Origin: Christiangramia sp.
GTDB lineage: Bacteria; Bacteroidota; Bacteroidia; Flavobacteriales; Flavobacteriaceae
Assembly: GCF_029937855.1 (NCBI RefSeq)
Contig: NZ_JAPYPC010000009.1
Coordinates: 1-64,000, forward strand
Reading direction: 5' to 3'
DNA length: 64,000 bases
The notes below the pieces were generated by a model. It had not been told where the DNA came from. It was given only the letters and a program-made list of their open reading frames with translations, and searched no databases. Position 1 is the stretch's first letter. Each line of letters begins with the position of its first letter. A program made the position numbers and the translations under genes. This document shows positions 35,099-44,257 of this stretch, in pieces.

Positions 35099-36102
35099 TA
35101 GCGGGGAATTTCTACAGATTGGGTGATCATATCTATCACAGTACTCGCCGTCATACCTTCCATTTCCCGGTCTGGAGACAGAATTAAGCGATGCGCCAGT
35201 ACCGGTTTTAATGAATTTTTTACATCTTCAGGAATTACAAAATCACGCCCATTTACGGCTGCAAATGCTTTTGCAGCATTCATCACTGCAATAGATGCCC
35301 TGGGACTGGCCCCCAGATATAGATGTGGATGATTTCTGGTTTTGCTTATAAGTTCCGCAATATAATTCAGCAATTTTTCTTCAACGATGATTTCATGAAT
35401 CTGATTCCTTAATTCTTCGATGTTTTTGGGTTCCAGTACAGGTTCAACAGCTGTTTCTGGAAGTTTACCTTTTCGTTCATGATGAGTTTGAAGAATTTTT
35501 ACTTCGTCTTCCAGTTCCGGGTAACCAACTTCAATTTTAAATAAGAACCTATCTAATTGTGCTTCGGGCAGGGCATAGGTGCCTTCCTGTTCTATAGGGT
35601 TTTGGGTAGCCAGAACCATAAAAGGAGCCTCCATTTTATACAATTTTCCATCCATGGTGACCTGTCTTTCTTCCATCACTTCAAAAAGGGCCGCCTGTGT
35701 TTTTGCAGGGGCACGGTTTATCTCATCAATAAGGATAATGTTAGAAAATACCGGACCTTTTTTAAATTCGAATTCAGAAGTTTTAGTGTTAAAAATAGAA
35801 GTTCCCAATACATCACTGGGCATGAGGTCTGGCGTAAACTGGATTCTGCTGAAATTAGTCTTTAAACATTTCGCGAATAGTTTTGCAGTGATGGTTTTTG
35901 CCACCCCTGGAACACCTTCTATGAGCACGTGACCGTTGGCCAACAATCCCACGATCAATAATTCCACAAAATCCTGCTGTCCAACTATGACCCTGGAAAG
36001 TTGGGATTTTAAACTTTCTACAGATTCTTTAAGACCTTCAAGAGGAATTCTGTTTTCGAACTTTAATTCTTCTTTATTTTGGTTCACTTCCTGATTTTCC
36101 AT
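35098..36102 (-). CDS. MoxR-family AAA+ ATPase
   Basis: A 334-residue AAA+ chaperone-like ATPase. Walker A is GVPGVAKT, Walker B and the loop LIDEINRAPAKTQAALFEVMEE, sensor 1 ATQNPIEQEG, and the C-terminal lid begins near residue 230. MoxR proteins use ATP to mature partner proteins, usually the DUF58/vWA protein encoded next to them. Its start overlaps the DUF4350 gene by 29 bp, so translation is coupled. Confidence 0.95.
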   Translation of the reverse strand: MENQEVNQNKEELKFENRIPLEGLKESVESLKSQLSRVIVGQQDFVELLIVGLLANGHVLIEGVPGVAKTITAKLFAKCLKTNFSRIQFTPDLMPSDVLGTSIFNTKTSEFEFKKGPVFSNIILIDEINRAPAKTQAALFEVMEERQVTMDGKLYKMEAPFMVLATQNPIEQEGTYALPEAQLDRFLFKIEVGYPELEDEVKILQTHHERKGKLPETAVEPVLEPKNIEELRNQIHEIIVEEKLLNYIAELISKTRNHPHLYLGASPRASIAVMNAAKAFAAVNGRDFVIPEDVKNSLKPVLAHRLILSPDREMEGMTASTVIDMITQSVEIPR

Positions 36103-37291
36103 CCTGCTTTTTAAATGTATTTATACTTCTGCTCAACTCGAAGAATCGATCTTTATCATATTCATGTTTCTTCTGAAAATTAAAGATAATTTCGAATAGC
36201 CTTTTAGTGTCCTCTATATTATTTTCACTTTTTCGTGATAGATCCCGGTAAAAGTTTTCGTTGATATTAGAAGGATCCAACCGGTATTTATTACGAATAT
36301 TTTCCATGAACATGGAAATCTTTTTAAGTCCCAGTTCATGATATTTTTTTTGTTCCAGGTATAATTGGGAGATCGTTTGTGAAAATTCAAAGGATCTGTT
36401 TTGTGGAGGTTCCACCACTGGTATTGCTCTTTGTTTACGTTTTCCTTCGAAAAGGATAAATAGGATCGCCGCTATGATTACAAAATAATACGCCCATTTA
36501 AGCGCACGATTATTCAAAAGAATATATAAAGGAGAGGTAAAAAAACCTTTCCCTGATTTATAATAAGCATCCCAGAGAATGTTATCGTTGGCCAGGTAAG
36601 CCAATAAGGCTTCGCTGTAGCGGTAATTTTTATCCTTTAAAAGAAAATAATTACTTAAGGCCTGCGGAGTAGAATGAAGGTAGATTTTACCTTCCCCAAA
36701 GTCCCTTTTGATAAAATTAATTTTCTTCTCTTTTTTCTTGGTTCCGAAGCTGGCTGTTCCTAAAATAACATCATTTAAAGTATCAATTTCACTAAAATAG
36801 GTGGCCAGTAGATCCTGATCGAATTCTAAAGCCTGCTCAAATTTAAGTGCCGGATTTACAAAATTTAGGGAAGGCCGGGAGTGGAAGTTTTCAGAAGCGA
36901 TATAAGTGGAAATTTCAATATTGAGGGTATCTGACAATTTTTCTCCAAAACTATAAGCTGAAATGAATAAATCGTTTCCTTGTGATACCCAATCCAATAG
37001 ATCGTCCAGTTCATTATCATCAAAATCGATATAATTATTAAGAAAGAAATAAGTTCCCTTTTCAGGTTCCTTATTCAAATATTCGTAGGGCGGAATATTG
37101 ATTTGCTTAATACTATCATCAGATTTGTTATTCCAGGTTTCATAGAAAACATACGCTCCTAGCGGAATTTTATCCTGGGCAGTATAGCTCGAATTCCAGT
37201 TTATTTTTTCGGGTTCAGAACTTTCCAGCCAGGCCAGGGAAACTACCAGTAGAAGGAACAGGCCAAAAGCAATTTTATACGTATTATTCAT
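36074..37291 (-). CDS. DUF4350 membrane protein
   Basis: A 405-residue protein: an N-terminal membrane anchor (about 5-22), an exported domain to about residue 255 with the DUF4350-type core (GNDLFISAYSFGEKL), a second membrane segment near 260-280, then a cytoplasmic helical tail with two polar coiled regions. Found next to MoxR in Bacteroidota; role unknown, likely part of the same membrane complex. It overlaps the DUF4129 gene by eight bases and the MoxR gene by 29. Confidence 0.8.
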   Translation of the reverse strand: MNNTYKIAFGLFLLLVVSLAWLESSEPEKINWNSSYTAQDKIPLGAYVFYETWNNKSDDSIKQINIPPYEYLNKEPEKGTYFFLNNYIDFDDNELDDLLDWVSQGNDLFISAYSFGEKLSDTLNIEISTYIASENFHSRPSLNFVNPALKFEQALEFDQDLLATYFSEIDTLNDVILGTASFGTKKKEKKINFIKRDFGEGKIYLHSTPQALSNYFLLKDKNYRYSEALLAYLANDNILWDAYYKSGKGFFTSPLYILLNNRALKWAYYFVIIAAILFILFEGKRKQRAIPVVEPPQNRSFEFSQTISQLYLEQKKYHELGLKKISMFMENIRNKYRLDPSNINENFYRDLSRKSENNIEDTKRLFEIIFNFQKKHEYDKDRFFELSRSINTFKKQDGKSGSEPK

Positions 37292-38045
37292 GGCTTAGTT
37301 TTTTTAAGGCATCTGTCATTCTTATAAAACCTTTTTCCGCCAATCTGAAATCAGATTCGGTTACCTTGAAACTTCCATACCAGATAAATTCATAGAATTT
37401 AGAAATAGTTGAAAACTGTTGTTTTATTTCACTATTGTTTATTTCCTCTGAATAGTCCTTATTGGTTTTTTGATATTCATAATTTATCAATTCCAACTCA
37501 TCGAGTTTTCGTAATTCCTGTAAATAATAATACCGAATTGCTAGCCTGAATTGGCCATTTTTAACTGCTTCTTTAATTAGAGAAGCGAGATCTTCGTTCT
37601 TTATCAATTCTTCCTCTTCAGAAAGGAATACTTCACTGTTCCTGGGTTTTTGAAGTATTTTTCCGCCGGGATTCAACCTTGAAAATAACCACGCAATGAG
37701 GCCTAATAGAGCCAGGATTAATAAAATTGGGAGCACCCCAATAATCGCGGCCAGAATACTATTGGCTTTATAGTCTCCAAAAAGCCAGTTTATAAATGCA
37801 TTGTATTTTGCATTCAGCCATTTTTTAAAACGCGTCCACCAGTTATCCTTTTCAGCGGTAGTGAGATAATTGAACTCTTCCTGAGACTTATAATTTTCAA
37901 TTTTTTTAGAATTCAGCTTTACAGGAACCAGCGAAGAGGTCTCGTCATATTTCAGCTGCTTCACTTCCTTTAAGGAATCGTTTTCCTGCGGATAAACTAT
38001 TCCGAAGCAAAAAAATAAAAGAATGAGTAAAAACCTCTTTTTCAA
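37284..38045 (-). CDS. DUF4129 membrane protein
   Basis: A 253-residue protein with a signal peptide (about 1-18), a membrane segment around residues 92-120 (SILAAIIGVLPILLILALLG) and a C-terminal DUF4129 domain (GQFRLAIRYYYLQELRKLDELELINY, then FRLAEKGFIRM). DUF4129 is common in transglutaminase-like and MoxR clusters. It follows the membrane protein gene at 38048 after two bases and is part of the same operon. Confidence 0.83.
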   Translation of the reverse strand: MKKRFLLILLFFCFGIVYPQENDSLKEVKQLKYDETSSLVPVKLNSKKIENYKSQEEFNYLTTAEKDNWWTRFKKWLNAKYNAFINWLFGDYKANSILAAIIGVLPILLILALLGLIAWLFSRLNPGGKILQKPRNSEVFLSEEEELIKNEDLASLIKEAVKNGQFRLAIRYYYLQELRKLDELELINYEYQKTNKDYSEEINNSEIKQQFSTISKFYEFIWYGSFKVTESDFRLAEKGFIRMTDALKKLSHE

Positions 38046-38047
38046 GA

Positions 38048-38911
38048 CTATTTATTATTTCCCAGATTCTGGATTGTTTCGTAAGTGCCTGTAAAATGCT
38101 GTTTTTCGTTCAGATTAAAATAAACAAAGGCAGCTCCAATTGGAGTGATGCTATAAACAAGATATTGAAAAATGGAGGTGATAGCATTGATGATAATATA
38201 ACCTGGCCCAAACATTTCCTCGACGTTTGAAGATGCAGAACCCTCACTGGCAGAGATAAATGTCCTGATCATAAAGTAAAATATGGCGGGTAATTGAAAT
38301 ACAAGGCTTATAAAATATACTAACAAACCTATACAAAAGAGTGTTGCGAAGGTGTTCCACCAATTGTCCTTAATTAATTGAAATGAATCTGCGATACTAT
38401 CCAGAGCGCTGTTCCTTCGGAAAACAACTATGGCTGTAGCCAGGCTAACCGGAATTGCTACATAAATACCCGGAATGATAAAAAGCATCGTTCCGGCTAA
38501 AATAAGGATATAAGAAATCACTGTAGTTAATAAGATTTTACCAAAATCATTTTTCATCCCTGCAGAAACTTCAGAACCAATGATCTTCCCATTATTATTT
38601 ATATACGAAAGAATTATATGATATACCGTTCCCGTCATAGAAGTGACATAAAGCAAATATGCGAGAAAAAGGAGTCCGCCGGAAATTAGAAAATTTGAAG
38701 TATTTAAACCACCGCTGGAGATAAAGCTAACTCCCAGGGTAGACCATGTATAATAAGATACTGCAGCAATTAAAAGAATGAAAGCCGGTCCCACAAGTTT
38801 AAGGAATATTTTTCCTGCCGGTTTGTAATTCTCCCTGATAAATTTAAAGATAACACTTAAGATTTCTCCCAGCTCGCGCTGCTTTTTAAATTCAATATAT
38901 TCCTTGTTCAT
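38048..38911 (-). CDS. Multi-pass membrane protein of the SpoIIM operon
   Basis: A 287-residue protein with six hydrophobic segments. It has the layout of the DUF7847/glycerophosphodiester phosphodiesterase membrane-domain type: AFILLIAAVSYYTW, FLISGGLLFLAYLLYV and VISYILILAGTMLFIIPGIYVAIPV. Role unknown, presumably an inner-membrane partner of the DUF4129 and SpoIIM proteins. Its start overlaps the SpoIIM stop by four bases. Confidence 0.7.
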   Translation of the reverse strand: MNKEYIEFKKQRELGEILSVIFKFIRENYKPAGKIFLKLVGPAFILLIAAVSYYTWSTLGVSFISSGGLNTSNFLISGGLLFLAYLLYVTSMTGTVYHIILSYINNNGKIIGSEVSAGMKNDFGKILLTTVISYILILAGTMLFIIPGIYVAIPVSLATAIVVFRRNSALDSIADSFQLIKDNWWNTFATLFCIGLLVYFISLVFQLPAIFYFMIRTFISASEGSASSNVEEMFGPGYIIINAITSIFQYLVYSITPIGAAFVYFNLNEKQHFTGTYETIQNLGNNK

Positions 38912-39867
38912 TTATCTAATTTTTTTAATAGGTGTAAAGGGTAGTAAACGTAGTAAAATAAAATTAATGCTAGAGAGGTAGATATAATTATGACAGCCAA
39001 CCAATCTGGCATGCTGGTGATCCTGGTTACAAAACCTTCCAGGAAACCGGCAATTATAAAGAACGGAATCGTACTAATCACGATTTTTAATCCGTCTTTA
39101 ATTCCCCTGGTAAAAGATTTCAGCCTGGAAAAAGTACCTGGAAAAAGAATGCTTTTTCCAACCACCAGCCCGGCACAACCTGCAACAATAATAACCGAAA
39201 TTTCGATAGTTCCATGTATCCATATAGTTCTGGCAGATTCCCAAAGCAATCCTTTATCATAGAAAAAATATTGAAAGCTTCCCAGCATGACCGCATTCTG
39301 CATTAAGAGAAATACAGTTCCCAAACCCGCGAGCACTCCAAAGGAGAATGCCATAAGAGACACCCTTATGTTATTGATGGTGATCCCCAGGAACATATCG
39401 GTTTCAGAAGCTTTTTTATAGACAGCCATAGGATCGCTGTTTTCAATGTTCTCCAAAGTCATATTTACATATGCGTCTCCCAGGATAGACCTAACAAAAG
39501 CAGCATCTGTCGCAGCACTATATGCCCCGATGATGCTGAATACAGCGAATACCAGGAAACTTAATAAAAGCAGCTTTTGATGTTCATGAAACTGTGCCGG
39601 AAATTCTCTCGTGAAAAAAGTAAGAAACCTGTTACCGGATTCTTTTTTGGAACCATAGATCGTTTGATGTATCCCGGATGCTAATCCGTTTAGATATCTG
39701 GTGGTATTGCTTTTAGGATAAAATGTTTTGGAATAACTAAGATCGTCACTTAGTTCTATATAAATATCTGAAAGTTGTTCGGGAGAAAGGCTCCTTTTAT
39801 TTCGCAGGAGGCTTTCGTACTTTACCCATTTATCTTTATTTTGCCTGATAAAAGCAGCCTCGCGCAT
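38908..39867 (-). CDS. SpoIIM-family (stage II sporulation protein M-like) membrane protein
   Basis: A 319-residue inner-membrane protein with about five hydrophobic segments after a soluble N-terminal 100 residues (REAAFIRQNKDKWVKYESLL, a typical SpoIIM beginning). The family name comes from spore-forming Firmicutes, but in Bacteroidota the protein heads a MoxR/DUF58 operon, so no sporulation role is implied. The divergent RDD gene starts only 33 bp away. Confidence 0.85.
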   Translation of the reverse strand: MREAAFIRQNKDKWVKYESLLRNKRSLSPEQLSDIYIELSDDLSYSKTFYPKSNTTRYLNGLASGIHQTIYGSKKESGNRFLTFFTREFPAQFHEHQKLLLLSFLVFAVFSIIGAYSAATDAAFVRSILGDAYVNMTLENIENSDPMAVYKKASETDMFLGITINNIRVSLMAFSFGVLAGLGTVFLLMQNAVMLGSFQYFFYDKGLLWESARTIWIHGTIEISVIIVAGCAGLVVGKSILFPGTFSRLKSFTRGIKDGLKIVISTIPFFIIAGFLEGFVTRITSMPDWLAVIIISTSLALILFYYVYYPLHLLKKLDK

Positions 39868-39900
39868 CTTTATTGAATAAAACCCAAAGTAACATATTTA

Positions 39901-40614
39901 ATGGATAATTTTCAAATTGAAACCGCTCAAAATATCAGCATCGAACAGAATGTGGCGGGAATAGGGGACAGGATACTGGCATTCATTGTAGATATGGCAA
40001 TTATAGTGATGTATATGATATTTTCAGGCTTAATCATGACCGGGACAAGCGGGGATCGCGGTAGTGAAATAATGTACTATATGGTACTGGGGTTGCCGCC
40101 TTTTTTATATTTTCTACTATGGGAAACTTTTTGGAACGGCAGGTCACCGGGAAAGGCAGTATTACAAATAAGAGTGGTGAAAAAAGACGGTTCGCGTCCC
40201 GAATTTTCTAATTATTTAGTACGGTGGCTGTTACGTTTTATTGATATAACTCTTACCAGCGGCGGTGTTGCCGTTGTAAGTATACTCCTAAATGGAAAAG
40301 GACAGCGGTTAGGCGATCTTGCAGCTGGAACTACGGTTATCTCTGAAAAGGAAAGGCTCAGCATCCATAATACCCTGGCGGTAGATCTTCCTGAAAATTA
40401 TCAGCCCAGATATTCACAGGTGAGTGTTTTGAGCGATCATGATATTCAGGAAATCAAGAACCTGTTTAATAAGGCGCGGGTAGAGGGGCAACATCATATT
40501 ATCCTGGCCTTAAGTAAAAAAGTTTCAGATTTAATGGATGTCAAACTGGAGGAAAAACCGATGGAATTTATTCAGCGGGTTATCATGGATTATAATTACT
40601 ATACGAGACAGTAA
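39901..40614 (+). CDS. RDD-family membrane protein
   Basis: A 237-residue protein with an RDD domain (about 15-140): GIGDRILAFIVDMAIIVMYM with the Arg-Asp pair, then PPFLYFLLWETFWNGRSPGKAVL and RWLLRFIDITL. Three membrane segments. The C-terminal 90 residues are cytoplasmic. It lies divergently from the SpoIIM-MoxR operon and belongs to that conserved neighbourhood. Function unknown; some RDD proteins are linked to ion transport. Confidence 0.85.
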   Translation: MDNFQIETAQNISIEQNVAGIGDRILAFIVDMAIIVMYMIFSGLIMTGTSGDRGSEIMYYMVLGLPPFLYFLLWETFWNGRSPGKAVLQIRVVKKDGSRPEFSNYLVRWLLRFIDITLTSGGVAVVSILLNGKGQRLGDLAAGTTVISEKERLSIHNTLAVDLPENYQPRYSQVSVLSDHDIQEIKNLFNKARVEGQHHIILALSKKVSDLMDVKLEEKPMEFIQRVIMDYNYYTRQ

Positions 40615-41388
40615 TTAGTCCAGGATCTCAATATCCATTTCTACATTATCTATTGGCCATTCTGAATTGCCTGTTTGCACCCTGGCAATTTTTTCAGCCA
40701 CTTCCATTCCACTTATCACGCGGCCAAAAACAGTGTGATCATTGTTTAAATGAGGTGTACCTCCTTTATCCATCACGATAAAAAATTCAAAGGGAGAAGA
40801 AGCCTTGCTTACATTTTGTTCGGCATATTTTGCTGCTGAAAAAGCTCCGTAAGTATGGCTATGACCTGCATCGAACTCACTTGGAATCAAATAACTCCCA
40901 ACATCTCCACGGCTGCTAGCAGTGATCTGGTTGTCGGCATTTCCTCCCTGAATTACGAATCCCGGAGCAACCCGATGAAAAAAGGTATTATTGAAATAGT
41001 CATTTTTAACCAGCATAATAAAATTTGCCCTATGTAGGGGAGTATCCATATAAAGCTGTACATCTATATTCCCAAATTTCGTTTTGATCCTAATCCTGTT
41101 TTCCCGGTTCTTCTTTCCGTATTCGGTAAGGGTAGGGATGAGCTCCTCCTGAACAATAGGAAACATTGGATTTTCTTCAATTTTTGTCTTTTTTTCCTCC
41201 TGGGCGAGTTCTTTCTTACGCAATTCAAAAATACTGTCCCTTGCCCGTTGGATAGAATCTTCTTTTCTCTTTGTTTTCAATTGCTCTGCAGACCTGGATT
41301 GATTTTTTTCTGAAGAAGTTTCCTTATCTTCACAACTTGCGAAAACGAGAACTAAAAAAATTGAGAATAAAGAAAGATTTCTAAGCAT
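40615..41388 (-). CDS. Cyclophilin-type peptidyl-prolyl isomerase lipoprotein
   Basis: A 257-residue lipoprotein (lipobox FASC, Cys19) with a charged linker and a cyclophilin-like domain about residues 95-255 (FFHRVAPGFVIQGGNA, FSAAKYAEQ, NDHTVFGRVISGMEV). It should catalyse prolyl isomerisation in the periplasm or outer membrane. The start is the ATG at 41388: the upstream 53 residues of the longer open frame lack a signal peptide and run antisense to the NUDIX gene. Its start codon overlaps that of the divergent NUDIX gene (shared CATG at 41386-41389). Confidence 0.85.
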   Translation of the reverse strand: MLRNLSLFSIFLVLVFASCEDKETSSEKNQSRSAEQLKTKRKEDSIQRARDSIFELRKKELAQEEKKTKIEENPMFPIVQEELIPTLTEYGKKNRENRIRIKTKFGNIDVQLYMDTPLHRANFIMLVKNDYFNNTFFHRVAPGFVIQGGNADNQITASSRGDVGSYLIPSEFDAGHSHTYGAFSAAKYAEQNVSKASSPFEFFIVMDKGGTPHLNNDHTVFGRVISGMEVAEKIARVQTGNSEWPIDNVEMDIEILD

Positions 41389-42025
41389 GGAATTTGAAAT
41401 TTTTAGAAATAGGATTCCAAAGTTAAAAAAAATGGCGCTTCCCGGGGAAGATGCGCATAGAAAACTAGCTCCGCTTATCCGGATTAACGAATTGAACAAT
41501 CTGGATATGTCTAAGCTAACTCCTTCCCAAGCCGGCGTGATGGCCATTTTCTACCCAGGAGAAGATAAACAAACCAGGCTGGTGTTGATCCTAAGAAAGA
41601 CCTATAAGGGAGTTCATTCCAACCAGGTTGGTTTTCCTGGTGGCAGAATAGAAGTTGAAGATAAAGACCTGGAAGAAACCGCATTAAGGGAAACTGAAGA
41701 GGAAGTTGGGATTCATAGAAATGACATCGAGGTTTTAAAGAAACTGACCAAACTCTATATTCCGCCTTCTAATTTTTGGGTGCAGCCATATCTTGGTATT
41801 CTTCATAAAACGCCAAAAATGATACCTCAGGAAACCGAAGTTGAAGCGATCCTGGAAGTAAAATTGAGTGAGTTTTTAAATGATCAAAGTATGATTACCG
41901 AAAATTTGAGTACTTATTATGCAAACAATATAGAAGTTCCAGCTTATAAATTAAACGGCCATGTGGTTTGGGGTGCAACGGGAATGATGTTGAGTGAAAT
42001 AAGGGAATTATTATTGAAAATATAA
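41387..42025 (+). CDS. NUDIX hydrolase (CoA pyrophosphatase type)
   Basis: A 212-residue hydrolase. The NUDIX box is GGRIEVEDKDLEETALRETEEEVG, beginning near residue 86 and slightly extended, preceded by the NQVGFPGG segment typical of the CoA pyrophosphatase (YeaB/NudL) group. Its activity would cleave CoA or related dinucleotides. It starts at 41387 within the CATG shared with the divergent isomerase gene. Followed by a 78-bp gap and the acyltransferase gene. Confidence 0.85.
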   Translation: MEFEIFRNRIPKLKKMALPGEDAHRKLAPLIRINELNNLDMSKLTPSQAGVMAIFYPGEDKQTRLVLILRKTYKGVHSNQVGFPGGRIEVEDKDLEETALRETEEEVGIHRNDIEVLKKLTKLYIPPSNFWVQPYLGILHKTPKMIPQETEVEAILEVKLSEFLNDQSMITENLSTYYANNIEVPAYKLNGHVVWGATGMMLSEIRELLLKI

Positions 42026-42103
42026 TCTTTGGCCAATTCTTATATTTGCCGCTGGTTTAATAATAGCGGGGTATAGGGCCGATAATTAAAAAGTATATCA
42101 GCA

Positions 42104-42907
42104 ATGGGATTATTTAAAAAGAATCCATTTGGGCATTATCTGATTTTGAAAAAGTGGTTGATACGCATTTTTGGGATACTTACACATAGAAGGTACAGGG
42201 GCTTTAATGAACTTCAAATTGAAGGTTCAGAAATCATTAAGAATCTCCCTGATACCAATGTTCTTTTTGTATCTAATCACCAAACTTATTTTGCCGATGT
42301 TACGGCCATGTTTCATGTTTTTAATGCCAGCCTAAGCGGTAGGGTAGATAGCATTAAAAATGTGGGTTATATATGGCAACCTAAAATGAATATCTATTAT
42401 GTCGCCGCTAAAGAAACGATGAGAGCCGGCCTGCTGGCGAGGATCATGACTTATGCCGGAGCAGTAACCGTGGAACGAACCTGGCGTGCAAAAGGTCAGG
42501 AGGTCAAGAGGGAAGTAAACCCCAATGATACAGAAAATATAGGGATGGCCCTTAAGGATGGTTGGGTTATAACATTTCCCCAGGGGACAACCAAGCCTTT
42601 TAAACCAATTAGAAAAGGAACAGCCCATATTATTAAAAACCATAAGCCAGTGGTTATTCCCATTGTTATTGATGGTTTCAGAAGATCTTTTGATAAAAAA
42701 GGCCTCCGGATTAAAAAACGAGGAATCCTGCAAAGTTTTCAGATCAAAGAACCCCTGGATATAGATTACGAAAATGAGACTATAGAAGAGATCGTGGAAA
42801 AGCTGGAATATGCCATTGAGCAACATCCTACCTTTTTAAAGGTGATCGCTAACGACGAAATAAAGGCCATGGAAGATTTAAACGAACAACGCCGCTTTGG
42901 ATATTAG
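42104..42907 (+). CDS. PlsC-like acyltransferase with altered catalytic motifs
   Basis: A 267-residue 1-acyl-glycerol-3-phosphate acyltransferase-like protein without an obvious signal peptide. The acceptor motif normally reads NH-X4-D; here it is NHQTYFAD, with five residues between His and Asp. Motif III normally reads FPEGTR; here it is FPQGTT with Gln replacing Glu. Motif II-like VTVERTWR and motif IV-like VIPIVIDGFRR are present. Both changes are in clean reading frame. It may be a specialised Bacteroidota subfamily or have lost acyl transfer. Probable inner-membrane or peripheral enzyme of phospholipid or aminolipid synthesis. Confidence 0.8.
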   Translation: MGLFKKNPFGHYLILKKWLIRIFGILTHRRYRGFNELQIEGSEIIKNLPDTNVLFVSNHQTYFADVTAMFHVFNASLSGRVDSIKNVGYIWQPKMNIYYVAAKETMRAGLLARIMTYAGAVTVERTWRAKGQEVKREVNPNDTENIGMALKDGWVITFPQGTTKPFKPIRKGTAHIIKNHKPVVIPIVIDGFRRSFDKKGLRIKKRGILQSFQIKEPLDIDYENETIEEIVEKLEYAIEQHPTFLKVIANDEIKAMEDLNEQRRFGY

Positions 42908-42991
42908 TAGGGACGAAATATAAAATCTCAAGTACGAATCTGGTATTTTGAATTTTAACAAACATCTTAAAACTCTAGACTATAAACTCAC

Positions 42992-43630
42992 TTATTCCAT
43001 CTCCATTTTTTTCAATTCTTTATAGTTCTTTTGAAGTCTTCTAAGGAGTATTCCGTATACAACTCTATAGATCAACCAAATTGCTCCCAATAAAACAGCA
43101 AGAACCAAAAGTGTTCCACCAATAAATAAAAACCATTGAGTAGTATCGAAAGACATGTCTTTAGTGGTTGGTTCTGCAGTTAATGCATGGTTGCGCATCA
43201 TCATGTAGAAAGTTACCAGAAATAAAAATCCACTGGAAATCAAAATAAAGGATATATAGTACTTTACCGTTTTTCTTGTTCTTAAAATATTTTTCATTAA
43301 TAGCTGCGCACTATCTGTGGTTGAAATACGCTGGTAATTCTTATAAAATCTGAATATAAAATAAAATGTAATTAAATAGCTAAGCCCATAAGTTATAATG
43401 GTAAACTCGGTGAGGCTAAATTTCTCCATTTGTTGCCAGTAATCATCGTCGATAACAAAAATGCCTAGTACAACGCCTAATAAAAATTCAATAATACTAA
43501 TTACAAAAATCCATTTAACGATCGAGGAAGATCGCTTCCAAATCATTTTATAAAGTTCATCGTAGGAAAGATGGGGCAGATTCTTCTCCTGCTTTTTCCA
43601 ATCCTTTTTTAATAGATCTAAATCATCCAT
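42992..43630 (-). CDS. Membrane protein downstream of ECF sigma factor (probable anti-sigma)
   Basis: A 212-residue protein with four membrane segments (about 35-60, 75-95, 120-140 and 160-185) and a 30-residue cytoplasmic N terminus (DLLKKDWKKQEKNLPHL). It follows the sigma factor gene by six bases on the same strand. The arrangement is that of an ECF sigma factor with a membrane partner. No zinc-binding anti-sigma motif is visible, so the anti-sigma role is inferred from position only. Confidence 0.65.
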   Translation of the reverse strand: MDDLDLLKKDWKKQEKNLPHLSYDELYKMIWKRSSSIVKWIFVISIIEFLLGVVLGIFVIDDDYWQQMEKFSLTEFTIITYGLSYLITFYFIFRFYKNYQRISTTDSAQLLMKNILRTRKTVKYYISFILISSGFLFLVTFYMMMRNHALTAEPTTKDMSFDTTQWFLFIGGTLLVLAVLLGAIWLIYRVVYGILLRRLQKNYKELKKMEME

Positions 43631-43636
43631 AATATC

Positions 43637-44131
43637 TCAAGGATTAATAAGGTTCTTTAATTTGGTTTTTACCCTGTTCATTTTTACCCGTGCATTTACT
43701 TCAGTGATTCCAAGGGTATCGGAAATTTCAGCATAATTTTTATCTTCCAGATATAAAAAGACAAGGGCTTTGTCGATATCGTTTAATTGCCTTACGGCAT
43801 CATACATAAGTTTAAGGTGCTGTTCCACTTCATCATCATATTCTTCAGATTTAATCTTAAAATGTACGCTGTCATAATCCTGTGTAGGAATGCTTCTCTT
43901 TTTCTTTCGGTATAAGGTGATCGCTGTATTCAGTGCAACCCTGTACATCCAGGTACTAAATTTGGAATCTCCCCTGAATTTGGGATAGGCCTTCCATAAC
44001 TGTATCGTGATCTCCTGGAAAAGATCATTATGAGAATCTTTATCATTGGTATAGATACGGCAGATCTTGTGCGCAATATTCTGGTTTTTCTCCAGGTTGG
44101 TTACAAACTGATGTTCTAATTCTTTGTTCAC
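43637..44131 (-). CDS. ECF RNA polymerase sigma factor
   Basis: A 164-residue sigma-70 family protein. Region 2 is about 20-85 (DLFQEITIQLWKAYPKFRGDSKFSTWMYRVA) and region 4 about 110-160 (LEDKNYAEISDTLGITEVNARVKMNRVKTKLK). No region 3, so an extracytoplasmic-function sigma factor. Its probable regulator is the membrane protein gene immediately downstream. The NDH-2 gene is divergent across a 126-bp gap, but no shared regulatory motif was noticed. Confidence 0.92.
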   Translation of the reverse strand: MNKELEHQFVTNLEKNQNIAHKICRIYTNDKDSHNDLFQEITIQLWKAYPKFRGDSKFSTWMYRVALNTAITLYRKKKRSIPTQDYDSVHFKIKSEEYDDEVEQHLKLMYDAVRQLNDIDKALVFLYLEDKNYAEISDTLGITEVNARVKMNRVKTKLKNLINP

Positions 44132-44257
44132 GAATAATTGGTTGGCAATAGATAGGTAGTAAAAATACAGGCTATGTTACAAAAAACTTTAATTTAAAGT
44201 TAATCCATCTTTCATCTCTTCTATAAATAGTAAATTTGAGTAAAACCAGCCGATTTT

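Noticed and set aside
38908-39867. Sporulation gene (SpoIIM)
   Set aside because: The family is found in a MoxR/DUF58 operon in non-sporulating Bacteroidota; the name does not imply sporulation.
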